Assembly (NCBI RefSeq): GCF_947507565.1
Contig: NC_089187.1
Span: 1,054,001 to 1,118,000, forward strand
Reading direction: 5' to 3'
Length of the DNA: 64,000 nucleotides
DNA from: Oscarella lobularis
Taxonomy: Eukaryota; Porifera; Homoscleromorpha; Homosclerophorida; Oscarellidae
Under the pieces are notes generated by a model. The model had not been told where the DNA came from and ran no database searches. It saw only the letters and a list, made by a program, of their open reading frames with translations. This document shows, in pieces, positions 1-10,409 of the stretch. Numbering within the stretch: position 1 is the stretch's first letter; each line of letters opens with the position of its first letter. The position numbers were made by a program, and so were the translations under genes.

Positions 1-620
1 TAGAGAAAACGACGTAGAAAGCAATCGCAAACTTCCTAGCAACCCGCGCATGCGCATCGAAAGTCCGCCCTGCTCTCTGTATGTGTGTCCATGGCGCGTA
101 ATCAGCAATTTTGTAACTCCCGCTGGCTTCTCTTCCGTTTTGTTGTGCATCCTCAAAACAGTTGGTCTTCTCAAGCCGAGTGCACGTTTTATCTGTCGTG
201 GCTTTGAGTAATCGGATTTTGGCAATATGTTAACGGAGGCTCCCGTATCTATGTGGAAGGTCACTTTGTGAGACCCGGATGCGAGTCGATACGTAGTAGC
301 CGTTGCCCGTTTTCCTTGCGGCTTCGTGAGCGTGTTGAGCTCTACGTACTCAACTGTGTCGTCAACCTGATGAACGTCCGCTGTTTTCGATCAACACACT
401 CTACCGTAATGAGTTCTAATGACCCTTTTCGTTGCAGTTGTGACAGGTCTGCTCTCTCGCTGGGCATTCTGCTCTTTTCGGCTGATCGTTCAATCCTCAT
501 CAAGTGCATTTCGGACCCTGACTACTGTAATCATCTGGCTTCGCCGTCTGTCTTCTTGGCGATTTCGATGCTTGAGTAGTGGGCGTCTTCTCCGACTTCT
601 CTGATTTCTTTCCACCACGC
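1..620 (-). pseudogene. Ty3/gypsy-type gag-protease remnant
   Basis: Read on the minus strand, positions 255-220 encode an aspartic protease active-site motif of the form HIDTGASVNILP, with more protease-like sequence toward position 60. Upstream on the same strand, around 445-419, is a zinc-knuckle start (CHNCNEKGH preceded by ECPARE), the order expected for gag-protease of a Ty3/gypsy element of the K02A2.6-like type. A stop directly follows the knuckle histidine and the frame changes before the protease, so this copy is dead. It continues past the window edge. The family assignment follows from the motif order; the clade is inference. Confidence 0.72.
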
Positions 621-689
621 CCTCTTCCGCGGCTTTTTCTCAACGACGTGAAGTGCGGCTTCGTACTACGGTGGCCGATACGGGGTTAG

Positions 690-908
690 CACTGCTCACT
701 GCTCGCTTCTCACTGCCCAATCCGGGTCACTTCCCACTGCTCACTGCTTACTTCCTACTCCTCAGTGCTCACTGCTCGATGAAGGTCACTTCCTACTGCT
801 CACTGCTCACTTCTCACTGCCCACTGCTCGATGAAGGCCATTTCCTACTGCTCACTGCTCACTTCTCACTGCCCACTGCTCACTGCTCACTGCTCACTGC
901 TCAGCTCA
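690..908. repeat. Minisatellite of CACTGCTC-type units
   Basis: Short direct repeats built from ctcactgctcacttctcactgcc and variants such as cactgctcgatgaaggtcac run almost without interruption. They are open in one plus frame, which makes a long spurious ORF leading into the HTH exon at 992. Purely simple-sequence expansion by appearance. Confidence 0.85.
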
Positions 909-991
909 CTTCCGGGAATTGCTGCATTGTGAGTGAACGTTCGTTCTACCTTTGGTTTTACTCCTGCTACGTCTCTCTAAAGGCTGCACAA

Positions 992-2564
992 ATGTCTTCA
1001 ATTAGTTTGCCGGGTCTAGGAGAAGATGTTGAGGAAAGTTTGCTGCAGTTGATCGAAGAGTACTTCTACGATGGGCTCACGTACGATGAGATGTGCCTAT
1101 TCCTCAATCGGAGGCATGGTCTCAACGTGACAGTACACCAATTAAAAGCGCGCCTCAAGATTTTGGGGCTAAAACGAAGAGGTGCCAATGTTTCCGTTCG
1201 TGAAAGAGAATCAGCCATTAGAGTAAGACCTTTCAATTATTACAGTATCTGCTGTAATGTAATATTGTTTGACAATAAAGGAAGAAAAAGAATCAGCTGG
1301 AAAATTTTGGCTATCGAATGATGTGGCAAAGGCTAAAGCAGAAACATCATATGTCAGTTCCCAGGTATGGTGTTCGTACTTTCACAATTAATAATTACCT
1401 TATGTTGTCTAATCCATGAAGAGACGTTGTGATGTTCATATGACGTCATACTGACCATGACGGAGCGTTGCAAAGGCGTCGGAGAAGGCTGAAACGTAGG
1501 GTTTATGTCAACAAGGTCAATCCATTATTCAATTAGTCTTCTCTGTGTAATCATAACATTGCTAAGGGTCCGGATTACCTGTGGCATATGACAAACTGAA
1601 ACCGTACGGGTTTGCCATACATGGCTGCATTGACAAATAATGACCCTCTTGTCACCTGCAATTATTACTTAAAGTGCCTAAAGGAGTTAAAAGGTGCAAA
1701 CAGAGCAATATTTCTTTCAACGACTATATTACATTGTTGTTGGTTCATAAGGAGTACCAAGAGTGGTGCGATCTGACAGAGGCACCGACGATTGCCGTTG
1801 TTCAAAAGTTTTGCGTCATAAAGATACGGACGACATGAAAGGAGATAAAAGCTTATTGTGTGGACGATCTACAGCTAACCAGGTTAAAGAAGTGGAAAAT
1901 TGCACTTAGAACTGATTCTTATTAAAATCATAGAGAATTGAGTCTTGGAGGGGGGGCATCTTGGCAAAAATGGCGCAGGTTTCTGGATGGATTTTTTAAG
2001 TTGCTGTCAATGGTATCGTGGACTTTGAGTCAAACATCACTTCTTTTTAGGATCTGCAGGACACAGGAAAGTTGGACTTAACTTCAAACTTTCATAAGTA
2101 CTGTTACTCTGCGCGTTCTAACGTTTTTAAACACTATTTCTTAGGGACTGTGTTCGATACTGCTTTATGAATGTAATACAAAATAGCTAAACAAAATAGC
2201 TCGCGCGTGGAACTTTCATCGCGTTAGGAAAAGCAAGCAGGCGGAATCACCCGCAGGAATTCCAGAGCTTCTATACCATGCTCCAGAAATTGAAGGTTTG
2301 ACTATAATAAAGATACCTCTAGATATACAATGTCCACCTTGTAATTTAGGGGGTCGATTTAATTTGGATGTCAATGATCTACAGGAGGTGAATATTGATC
2401 AATACAGAAGGCCAAAGCCCATGCCTCTTTCCAATGACTTCAAAAATTTGGCCGACAAACTACTGGCAGATAATGGAAGGCAGCAACCCGGAAATGTGGA
2501 CGAAGCACTGGATGCTTTTTCTCTCATCGTGGACACGATTGCTGACGACATGGAAGAAAATTAG
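992..2564 (+). pseudogene. Integrase-like mobile-element gene, decayed
   Basis: The first exon (992-1222) encodes about 77 residues ending in a helix-turn-helix-like segment (LTYDEMCLFLNRRHGL... LKARLKILGLKRR) and then a GTAAGA donor. This resembles the N-terminal domain of animal integrase-core-domain proteins known from cnidarians, sponges and fish. Downstream, fragments in shifting frames match the rest of that family in the right order: GYRMMWQRLKQKHHM (about 1313-1360), a YDKLKPYGFAIHG block near 1588-1635, VRSDRGTDD near 1760, a FWMDFF block near 1980, and a C-terminal region ending at 2564. Frame changes between these blocks show that the integrase fold is broken. The assignment rests on block order seen by eye; no search was run. 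The last 88 codons (2298-2564) remain open. Confidence 0.68.
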
Positions 2565-2762
2565 ATAAATGAAGGTTTTTCTGTCATGTTTAAACTTTTG
2601 CCGTAGCGTCAAACAACTTCTTTACAATTGAACCAAACAAAAAAAGAAGTGTTACACGCATGAAAGTCATTTTCAACCCAACTCGTTAGAGCAACTCAGA
2701 TCTCTCAAGAAAATCAACTCCAAACAAAATTAGAGCAACAAAAGCGTTTACCATAAAACAAA

Positions 2763-3743
2763 TCAGTATCTAATTGTCATTTCTCTTAGATCGGCCGCAA
2801 TTCTCATCATCGTTGGACGATCCTTGGGGGAATAGGCAAGGCACTTTTCACAAAGGGACGTGAGGTGAATTGGAACGTGCGCGAGGCAAAGCGGCTGAGC
2901 AGACTGAACAAGAAGGGTAGCTAACTCAACGGCTGTAACAAGGGAACCCCACGCTCTCATTCCGGTAGCTATCCCAACCAGAATGAGCCCAAATGCCCAA
3001 ACATCAGACGCAAAACCAAATTTTCTTTGAAGTGCCGTCTCCGGAGAAATATAACTCGGCGTTCCATCGGAGCCACAAGAAGTGTGGCCACACTTGTTTT
3101 GACTCTCGCTAGGCCCATTTCGCAAAGATAGACGTTTTCTCATCCTTCATCAACCTATGGTACAGGTAAGTGGTTTTATGTACATGTATTTTTAAAAAAG
3201 AGAAATGTCTGACTCTTGTTCCAAAATATTTGCCGGTTTCAAATCTCTGTGGACCAGCGGATACTTTAACCCGTGCATGTAAGCCAAAGCAGAGGCCTCT
3301 TTCTCTGCAAAGGATATAATCTGCTTTGGAAGGATAGTTTCTTTATTCTGTAAATAGATCACGGTTTAATTACTATTACATACAGGAGAAGGCTCACCTT
3401 AAAAATAAAAGTCATCCATTTTTCTACCAGATATGTAGCTGGTGACAAAGTAATAAAAATGATGAATCTTTGGCGTAAGCCATGAAACGTTTAAATGATA
3501 TCGGGGTGCCTCAAGTTCCTAGTGTATTTAGAAACCTAACAACTGGCATATTGTGTATGAGGGTACTCACTCCAATGACTTTAGCTCCTCTTCAGCGTAC
3601 TCTTTCTCGATGCCGTAGCCACGAATTTTTTTCACTGCGCAAATCGTTCCTCGAAAAACACCTTTAAAAACTTCTCCATATCCACCAGCGCCTATTTTGT
3701 CCTTATTTCAAATTCTGTTAAAGAAACTTCTAGTAAGTCTACA
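2763..3743 (-). pseudogene. Protein kinase domain, probably decayed
   Basis: On the minus strand four exon-like blocks give a serine/threonine or tyrosine-kinase-like domain in order. There is a glycine loop GAGGYGEVFKG with AVKK (3720-3620, ending at a GTGAGT donor at 3570). A block around 3439-3398 ends at a GTGAGC donor. A block opening after an acceptor near 3355 carries the catalytic loop HRDLKPANIL (about 3255-3225). A final block carries GTPSYISPE, SDVWAFGLI and the C-lobe to the stop at 2763. The DFG position reads EMG (context YLCEMGLAR), a TGA lies just before it, and a frame change separates it from GTPSYISPE. The ATP and catalytic motifs are therefore seen, but the copy looks inactive unless there are sequencing errors. 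Preceding sequence to 3977 is open on the same strand but not recognised. Confidence 0.7.
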
Positions 3744-3977
3744 GCAAAGAAGTTTTACAAGAATGCCAGGCATGAATGCTAAAATTTTACCAGTAATAGG
3801 ACAGATTTCATTATATCCTTGCCTTCCAGTTATCGGTTTCTCTTCTATAATCAGTGTGAGTGATAAAGGAACGCCTTCGTACGTAAGAATGAATCTTACT
3901 GGCTGTAGAAGCAATGAAAGCGCTTGTAGCTTGTGCAGCCGGCTGGAGAAATGGATTGAACAAAGCTCTGTAAGCAA

Positions 3978-4415
3978 ACGTTATACAAAAGCGTTCCTGT
4001 AAGTACTGTTAAGCAATTCTTTTACCGGAACGCTGCAAACTGCCAATCTCGCCACGCGTATTTTTTGACTGAATCATAATCTCAAGTAATTCCTTGAATA
4101 CATAGCAAATTTAGCTTTACCCAATCCTTGATGTCGCACAGTTCCTACCGGCGCAAGACGAGCCGCTCTTCATCACAAGGGGTTTATTCTGTCCCAATTA
4201 GACATTGATTTGTCATGGTCGGCGGACGAAGCCACAAAACGTTTTCTGGAAGCCTTCAATGACTTCCTGGGTAAAAGACAGATAGAGAAAACTTTACAAT
4301 GGCAACCCATAATGCTTTCATTGGACTGTGCCTAGACTGACTTTTATGATTTTATGTGGGAACAAGCTTGTTTGCCCCAAAGTTGCTCACGATGAAAACA
4401 CGATGGAGGAAGTAG
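3978..4415. other. Unassigned stretch with a possible coding scrap
   Basis: No gene is recognised. A plus-strand run around 4196-4300 reads LDIDLSWSADEATKRFLEAF and has a coding-like composition, but no family could be named and no clear splice sites bound it. Confidence 0.3.
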
Positions 4416-4640
4416 TTTAGACATTGACTCATAATCAAGAAGGGAAAGGATATGGAAAGCGTAGTGAAGACAATTACGCATATATAATAATAAGAAGGGG
4501 AAAAGGACGATCGAGGGAGTAGTCTAGACACTGACTCATAAACAATAACAAGAAAAGAAAGGACCATATAGGGCATATTCTAGACATTGACTCATAAATA
4601 ATATTAAGAAGGGAAAGGACGAAGGAGGCATAGATATTAG
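4416..4640. repeat. Degenerate tandem repeat around a TCTAGACATTGACTCATAA core
   Basis: The core (t)agacattgactcata recurs near 4418, 4524 and 4582, each followed by a purine-rich aagaagggaaaggac block. Unit spacing is uneven (about 106 and 58 bp), so this is an old or partial tandem array. Confidence 0.6.
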
Positions 4641-4659
4641 AGAGAGAGGGATTGGCAAC

Positions 4660-5419
4660 ACCTGTCTGTCACGTGACTTTTCATGACCCTATGGTAGTTG
4701 ACGACGGCACACCTGTGGATGGGCTGTGGGCGTAGCGCGCACGGACCCGGGGCGGATGGGGTGCGCCGTTTCTCCGGGGAGACTCATTCCGGCCGGTGCG
4801 GATACCAATCCAAACCCCCTTACACTCGCCAACGAGACGCTCGGGATCGTTGGCGACCCCCAAGGACGGGACGAAGCTCCCCGTGGACTCAAATTACACT
4901 CAACCGCAGTGATTCGTACGACGTATACGGGACCTCAGCGACTATCGACAAAAGGTTTTCTGATGCGATAAATAGCGCTCTCCGCTTAAGTCGCCGCTAA
5001 TCGGCGCGAGAAACTCGCCAGATCACGCGCATCCATCCGGAAAAGGCGCGTGTAAGCGTCGCTACGCCACCGGCCGAGCGTTCGAATCGTCGAGTCTTCC
5101 ATCCCCGCTGCCGGAGCCAATGTCGCTGTTGTGGATTTTGTCGCATGCGTATGTTTAGTATAGTCACGGGTCCCGGGAATTGACCCCGGCGTGACCAGAG
5201 AAATAAAACCAACACACTCAACTCTCCAGCGCGATCCGCTCCCTCGTCGCCCTCCAAATACCCCGGTCGACCCAGCACAACATCCGGTGGAAAATCCGGG
5301 TAGCCGAGCGCGTCGGAGGGGACTGACGCTGCCTGTGGCGTCCGAGCCGGCCGATCGACGAACTAACGGCTGGACCGTGAGTCGTCGGTCGGATAGCGCT
5401 AACGGTTCGGCGGCGGTGG
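4660..5419 (+). other. Probable 5' LTR and leader of gypsy element 1
   Basis: This GC-rich stretch precedes the gag-protease ORF and holds an AATAAA signal near 5203, as an LTR R/U5 would. No second LTR copy is present in the window, so LTR limits and primer-binding site cannot be set. The boundary with the repeat at 4640 is inferred. Confidence 0.35.
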
Positions 5420-7015
5420 GTGGCGTCGTCGTCTCCTCCCCGCCGGCTACGACGACGAAAAGAGCGACTGCGGTCGGCCGGGCTGGCCTACGACGGGGGA
5501 GGTCCACGCGAGCCACAACAACGTCTCGCGCCGACCACGCGCAACTGTCGGAGTGCACGAGCCGAACGGCACGATGCCGAAGGCGAAGAAAAAACCTACG
5601 CCGGTAGCGCGCTACGCCCTATCGCCGTCCTACGGGGGCTACGAGCGGCGCCCATCACGCCGACGACGCCGGCGAGACAAAAACCGATGACGCGAGCCGC
5701 GAGACAACTACTGACGCCGCCAGCGACGGCGACGAGGACGAACGAAGGAGACGGCGAAGACGCAACGCCCGTGCGGCAACAAGATAGCGTCCGACGGCGC
5801 CAAGACCACTCGAGATCGCTCTACAAATTTTACGGATACAACTTCGAGGAGTTGCGAAACTGGCTATTCCAGATCGACGCGATAGCCGAAGCCGACGACT
5901 GGGACGGCAGCGAGAAGCTGAGGAACGCGAGAGTTGCACTCGCTGGCCGCGCCCAGACAGAAGTCGTCGCATTCGAACGACAAAAGGAGAAACAAGGCCG
6001 CGTCGTGACGTGGACAACGTTCACAGCCTTCCTGAAGCGGAAGTTCGGTCCCAGCGACCCTCAAGTCTATTATACTGAAAAACTCATCGAGTGCAAACAA
6101 GAGGCCCGAGAGGACGTCGAATCCTACTCGACTCGATTCCGGACACTTGTTTGCGAATTACTTAAAGCTGACCCCGCAGCGCTGTCGGAAGGGATGCAAA
6201 TCCAACATTTCAAGAACGGACTTCGACACGAGTTTGGCGCGGAGATCATGCGCTCGGCGCCGAGCAGCCTCGACAATGCGGAAGCGGCGCGTGTCGGAGA
6301 ACGGATTTGGAAAGCGGGCGCCAAAGCGGCAAGCGAATGCTTGACCGTGGGAGCGGGAGCGCAGTACGCGAAACCGGAGACTAGTCGGCGAGCTTCAAAC
6401 AACCGGAACCGCCACGAGCCATCGCGAACAACATCGCGAACGACAAGCCGTGGCCGATCAGACGCGTCGGATCTGGGAACGATCATCCTAACACAAACTC
6501 GTCTACTCGAAGAACTCGTTGAGCATCAGCGAGGGATACGAGAGGCTCTCGACAAGCAGGCACGCACGCTGGAACAACTCAAACCCTCTCCAAAACGATG
6601 CGATTACTGTGGCAAAAAGGGACACACGATAGAGAAGTGCTACCGTCGGAGGAACGATCTGGAGAAGACAAAACGCGAGGGCGAGTTTCCGACGGTAGCG
6701 GGGGCGGTCCACTCAATCGGAACTGGGAGTGACGACGAGATGCAAATAGACGGGATAACAGTTGGCGGTGGTCGACCGACGCGAATTCTGTTCGACTCCG
6801 GCGCAGAGGTATCGCTCGTGTCGCGAGACTTTCTCGATGAAATTGGAATGACGATTACTGGAGTATGGAGCGATAAACCGGCAAATATTCAGTGCCTCGA
6901 TATATTCTGTGTTTTCGTGGAATTATGCTGTGACGTCACAGCATGTATGAAAAGTAAACGCACGTTGACATATATATGCAGTGACGTCACAGCATATATA
7001 GTAAACCCACGTTGA
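5420..7015 (+). CDS. Ty3/gypsy gag-protease, element 1, pol missing
   Basis: The ORF is open over 531 codons. The first in-frame ATG is at 5687; the open frame to its left is arginine-rich and may be leader. The gag part (about 5815-6340) has the capsid-like layout of Ty3/gypsy elements, with segments such as YNFEELRNWLFQIDAIAEA and EDVESYSTRFRTL. A zinc knuckle CDYCGKKGHTIEKC lies at about 6598-6640, followed by a protease active site ILFDSGAEVSLVS near 6785-6825. The expected RT, RNase H and integrase are absent. The ORF instead runs into a tandem repeat of TGACGTCA palindromes from about 6925 and ends there. Gag and protease motifs are intact, but the element as seen cannot replicate on its own. 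It was either truncated or joined to unrelated sequence near 6900. Confidence 0.82.
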   Translation: MASSSPPRRLRRRKERLRSAGLAYDGGGPREPQQRLAPTTRNCRSARAERHDAEGEEKTYAGSALRPIAVLRGLRAAPITPTTPARQKPMTRAARQLLTPPATATRTNEGDGEDATPVRQQDSVRRRQDHSRSLYKFYGYNFEELRNWLFQIDAIAEADDWDGSEKLRNARVALAGRAQTEVVAFERQKEKQGRVVTWTTFTAFLKRKFGPSDPQVYYTEKLIECKQEAREDVESYSTRFRTLVCELLKADPAALSEGMQIQHFKNGLRHEFGAEIMRSAPSSLDNAEAARVGERIWKAGAKAASECLTVGAGAQYAKPETSRRASNNRNRHEPSRTTSRTTSRGRSDASDLGTIILTQTRLLEELVEHQRGIREALDKQARTLEQLKPSPKRCDYCGKKGHTIEKCYRRRNDLEKTKREGEFPTVAGAVHSIGTGSDDEMQIDGITVGGGRPTRILFDSGAEVSLVSRDFLDEIGMTITGVWSDKPANIQCLDIFCVFVELCCDVTACMKSKRTLTYICSDVTAYIVNPR

Positions 7016-7145
7016 CATATATATGCAGTGACGTCACAGCAGTGACGTCACAGCATATATAGTAAACCCACGTTGACATATATGCAGTGACGTCACAGCA
7101 TATATAGTAAACCCACGTTGACATATATATGCAGTGACGTCACTG
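6925..7145. promoter_or_regulatory. Array of six TGACGTCA (CRE-like) palindromes
   Basis: TGACGTCA occurs at 6931, 6982, 7029, 7043, 7088 and 7135, embedded in repeats of the form gcagtgacgtcacagcatat followed by atagtaaacccacgttgaca. Spacing is mostly 45-51 bp. TGACGTCA is the consensus CREB/ATF site. A TATA-like run follows at once, so the layout resembles an enhancer-promoter unit. Confidence 0.7.
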
Positions 7146-7740
7146 CATATATATAAAATGCGCGCGGTAATGTCTTCCTCTCGCTTCCTGCCAGCGTGCG
7201 CTATTTGTCCCAATTCACTGCTCCCTTTCGCCAGGAGGACACCGAAGCGGCCGACGAGCGTAGAGAAGCCGTCGACGACCCTCCTCTTCGCTTCAGGTGA
7301 GTTCTGAAAGGCATTGGTGGAGTGGAAGAGGGGCGCGCTGCGCGGGAGTCGGCTGTTCCGCTCTTTGCTGGCACCCGAACCGCCTCGGCTCGCGCCGGTA
7401 GGCTTTATGAGACTGCCTTGCGTCATTGAAAGACGCATCGGCTTAGTCTAACCGGAAGTGCGGAGTCGAGCGATGGTGTTCTCCTCGTCATGTTTTCTGA
7501 CTTCTTAGGCTGCTGACGTCGCAGGAAGAAAAAACGAAGATGAAGAGTAGCCGGAAGACGGCTACAAAGGAAACGAGTAAGTTGTAGATACGTTTTTCGA
7601 GTTTCTGTCTTGAATCCTTTCTCTTTTATTTTTTACATGTTATCTAGATGAAGTTGAAGACTTTCAGAAGATTTTGAATTTTTCTATTTTTTTTGTATTT
7701 TTTATAATTACTTTTGAAAATAAAGTTTCTGAACTTTAAT
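7146..7740 (+). other. Putative short spliced transcription unit
   Basis: A TATA-like atatatataaaa (7147-7157) is followed by a reading frame from ATG 7158 that reaches a strong splice donor (CTTCAG|GTGAGT, intron starting at 7297). A second short frame from ATG 7540 also meets a donor-like GTAAGT near 7576. An AATAAA lies at 7719. The peptides are short and unlike any protein I know. The promoter-exon-polyA layout is inferred from signals only; it may be a non-coding RNA or the 5' end of a mobile element. Confidence 0.35.
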
Positions 7741-8499
7741 TTCTTGTGTCTGAAAAAACGCAATAACACCTTCCAACTTCACCGCAAAAATCAATTTTGA
7801 AATTCGCTATTGCTTTCCAAATATACAAAAATATATGTAAAAATTAGCGGTTATTGATTTCTGTAACGGCAACTTTAAATCAATTGAAACTTGAAACAAA
7901 GAGAGAACGTAATTTTTGAAATTTTTTGAGTCTAAGCTTGTTGTCTAAAAGTGTAATTACAAAGAAATATTCATTTTTGAAAATTGCATCCGGGACCGTC
8001 CGTTTTTAATCGTGAATAACTCGTCAACGGATTGTCCGATTTCAAAACTTTTTGCACAGATCAAATCGTCTACTGATTCTGCATAAGAAAAAGTAAAATT
8101 AGAAAATTTGAGCAAAATTTGCCATAATTCGCAACCATCGGCGCAACGCGCTTAAAGTTACATGAATGTGGCCGAAGCCTTTAGGACTTGCGCCAGGCTG
8201 CAAGTCGTTTTGCGAACCAGCTGTCGTAGCCGCTGCTGACCAGCACGGTTCAATGCCCGTGTAGGCAACTAGGTAAACTGTGGAATTGCAATTGAATCCG
8301 TTCTTTCTCAGCCGAGCAATCGACACTTTTCGCATAGTGGCGAGAAAAGCTCACAAATTTAGCTCCAAATTGCAACGCTTAGAGACACGGCAGTGCTAAG
8401 TCCATTTTCATTTCAATATGGTCAGACTTCTATTTCAGAAAGTCGCAATTAGGGTTCAAAGGTATATTGAAAGCTCTAACGCGCGCTACAAAAGACTTG
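7741..8499. other. No gene seen
   Basis: AT-rich and then mixed sequence. Short ORFs only, none with recognisable motifs. Confidence 0.5.
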
Positions 8500-8507
8500 T
8501 CTCGACC

Positions 8508-9441
8508 CAGGGGGGGTTGTGCGCTACCGCGCGCTAGAGACACACCTTTTTTGGAAAGTCGTTTCTTTCTGCTCTAGCAGCAGCAGCAAATACAAACACC
8601 AATTCGAGGAGTTGCTTTTGAAGGTAGATTGCTGTCTGTGGGGTTTTGGTGACGGCCACTGGCTTTCTGCGCGACTTACCACCCTCTCCCTTTTTCCGCG
8701 TCTACTGCCTAAACCGTGCTTGTTCCGCTCTCGCTTTTTTGCCAAATGTCTTTCTACTGCCTGTATAAAAGTGCTCGATTTTTGAGGCGCAGTCCTACTC
8801 GTCTTCTAGTAGGCTTTCTTCAATGGCGACGGATTTTAGGCACCAGAACTAAGGCTGAAGCCGACTCTAAAAGTGCTTTGTGCAAAGATCCTAGTAGCTT
8901 CGGTCTTCTTCGCCACTTCAGGACTTCGGACGGCAACAAAAGCGTCGTCGGGCGCTGGAGAATCGAGTCCTCACGTGCAGCTTCCGGCTACTAGATGAGC
9001 TACATCTGCTCTCCTCCACACGGACCACAGCTGCTTAATTGTACAAGGAGGGGTCAAGGCAAGGTAATCCCGCGTTTGTAAGCCCGCTGTTGATGCACTT
9101 CAGCGAGGTACAGACCCAATCTGAGCTAAATGGCTCCATAACTGCAAACAGCCTAACTAAGAGGAGCGCCTCAAAAATTGGCAGGCTTCTACAACCTATC
9201 AGACGTCGATTTGAGCAATAAAACCTAGTACACGCTTGGAAGTCTACACCGGTTTCGCGTCGCAAAATAGGCGGTTCACTTCTGCTAAACTATACCTTCG
9301 GTTGACAAAAATACCCCTTGAGACATCATTTCGTAATGTAACTAACAGCGTGATGTAGCGAAATCGACGAACTTCTAATGAAAAACGTCGATTTCGAGGA
9401 ATAGCCTTGTCTCTAGCGCGCGGTAGCGCACAACCCCCCTG
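8508..9441. mobile_element. hAT-type non-autonomous transposon (MITE)
   Basis: Both ends carry an inverted repeat of about 34 bp. The left begins CAGGGGGGGTTGTGCGCTAC and the right is its reverse complement with one G fewer. The repeats are flanked by an identical 8-bp direct repeat TCTCGACC (8500-8507 and 9442-9449). CAGGG termini with an 8-bp target duplication are the hAT superfamily signature. The 934-bp interior has no transposase-like ORF, so it must depend on an enzyme encoded elsewhere. Near-perfect ends and target duplication suggest a fairly recent insertion. Confidence 0.9.
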
Positions 9442-9449
9442 TCTCGACC

Positions 9450-10093
9450 GTTTTTCAATGAAAAACCGACTATTAGACTAGTCGCTAAGTCTCGAATGTA
9501 TTTTCGTGATCTTCCTAAAGACATCGGTAACGGTAAAATTCGCACCCGTTGTACAGTAGCGTCGTTCGCGAAATCCTGCGTCTTTTTTAATCAGCGGCTT
9601 AGACGCTGCTTTATAGGTGGTCATGTGTTGTTTGCGCTTACGTAAACTGCGATATTTTCTACAGAATGCCAATCGTAACCCTATCCCAAACCCTAACCTA
9701 ACCCTACCATGTGCGTACGCACATGCGTTGTTCAAGCCGATCGACGAGCGAAAGTCTGATGCCGACGTCTTTCCGCCACTTCTAATCGCGCAAGCGAATG
9801 GCTGCGGTTGCAAGCAAGCTGTGAATTGGCAAGAATCGTTGAAAGCGGCACCTTCGAGTACAAGCTCGTCATTTTGCCGAATTTCTAGTAAAAGGCGAAT
9901 CGAATTAGGACGAAAATCCGCTGAAGGGAAACAAAGAACCGTACAGTAGGTTATTTAATTAAAAATTAAAGTGTTTTTTTTGCAAAAAATTTTATGTAAC
10001 AAATTTATTGATTAATTAATAAAAGCTTGAGCAAAATTCTGATGTGTAACGAAAACAAACAATTTTATCGATCATAGTCCTAATGCTGCTTTG
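9450..10093. other. No gene; contains a telomere-like repeat
   Basis: Short ORFs only. At 9676-9708 there is a degenerate CCCTAA tract (taaccctatcccaaacccta and on), an interstitial telomeric-type repeat. Confidence 0.55.
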
Positions 10094-10171
10094 GCCCGTA
10101 TGTCCGGGTAGGGTAAACGGTTTTCTTCGTTTTTTCCTGAAAAGCCGTTTACCCTACCCGGACATACGGGC
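10094..10171. repeat. Perfect 27-bp inverted repeat (hairpin)
   Basis: Arms 10094-10120 and 10145-10171 are exact reverse complements beginning GCCCGTATGTCCGGGTAGGG, with a 24-bp T-rich loop. It is most likely a tiny fold-back element; no target duplication was identified. Confidence 0.85.
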
Positions 10172-10409
10172 ATCAAACAAAATCAATATTTTCCCACTTT
10201 GCGAGCGAGCTGTTATTGCGCATCATCATATTTGTAATTGTCCTTGTATTTTTTATTACTTATGACGCTTACCGCTCTAAAACACCTTGAGCGCATGCAC
10301 AAAATCGAATTAGGTCTAAAACGTTTTTCATCGTGCAACTGCAGCACGCAATGAGACGCTGATTTACGGTAGGGGTGCAACACAAGCACCCAACAGTAGC
10401 AGTGAACAC

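Noticed and set aside
653-1321. A 222-residue protein starting at 653
   Set aside because: The first 110 codons are translated minisatellite; the real start is most likely ATG 992, and the end runs through a splice donor at 1223.
4681-5607. Several overlapping ORFs on both strands in the GC-rich leader of element 1
   Set aside because: GC-rich sequence lacks stops by chance; the ORFs overlap one another and show no motifs.
9676-9708. A true telomere end
   Set aside because: The CCCTAA units are few and imperfect with normal sequence on both sides, so it is only an interstitial tract.
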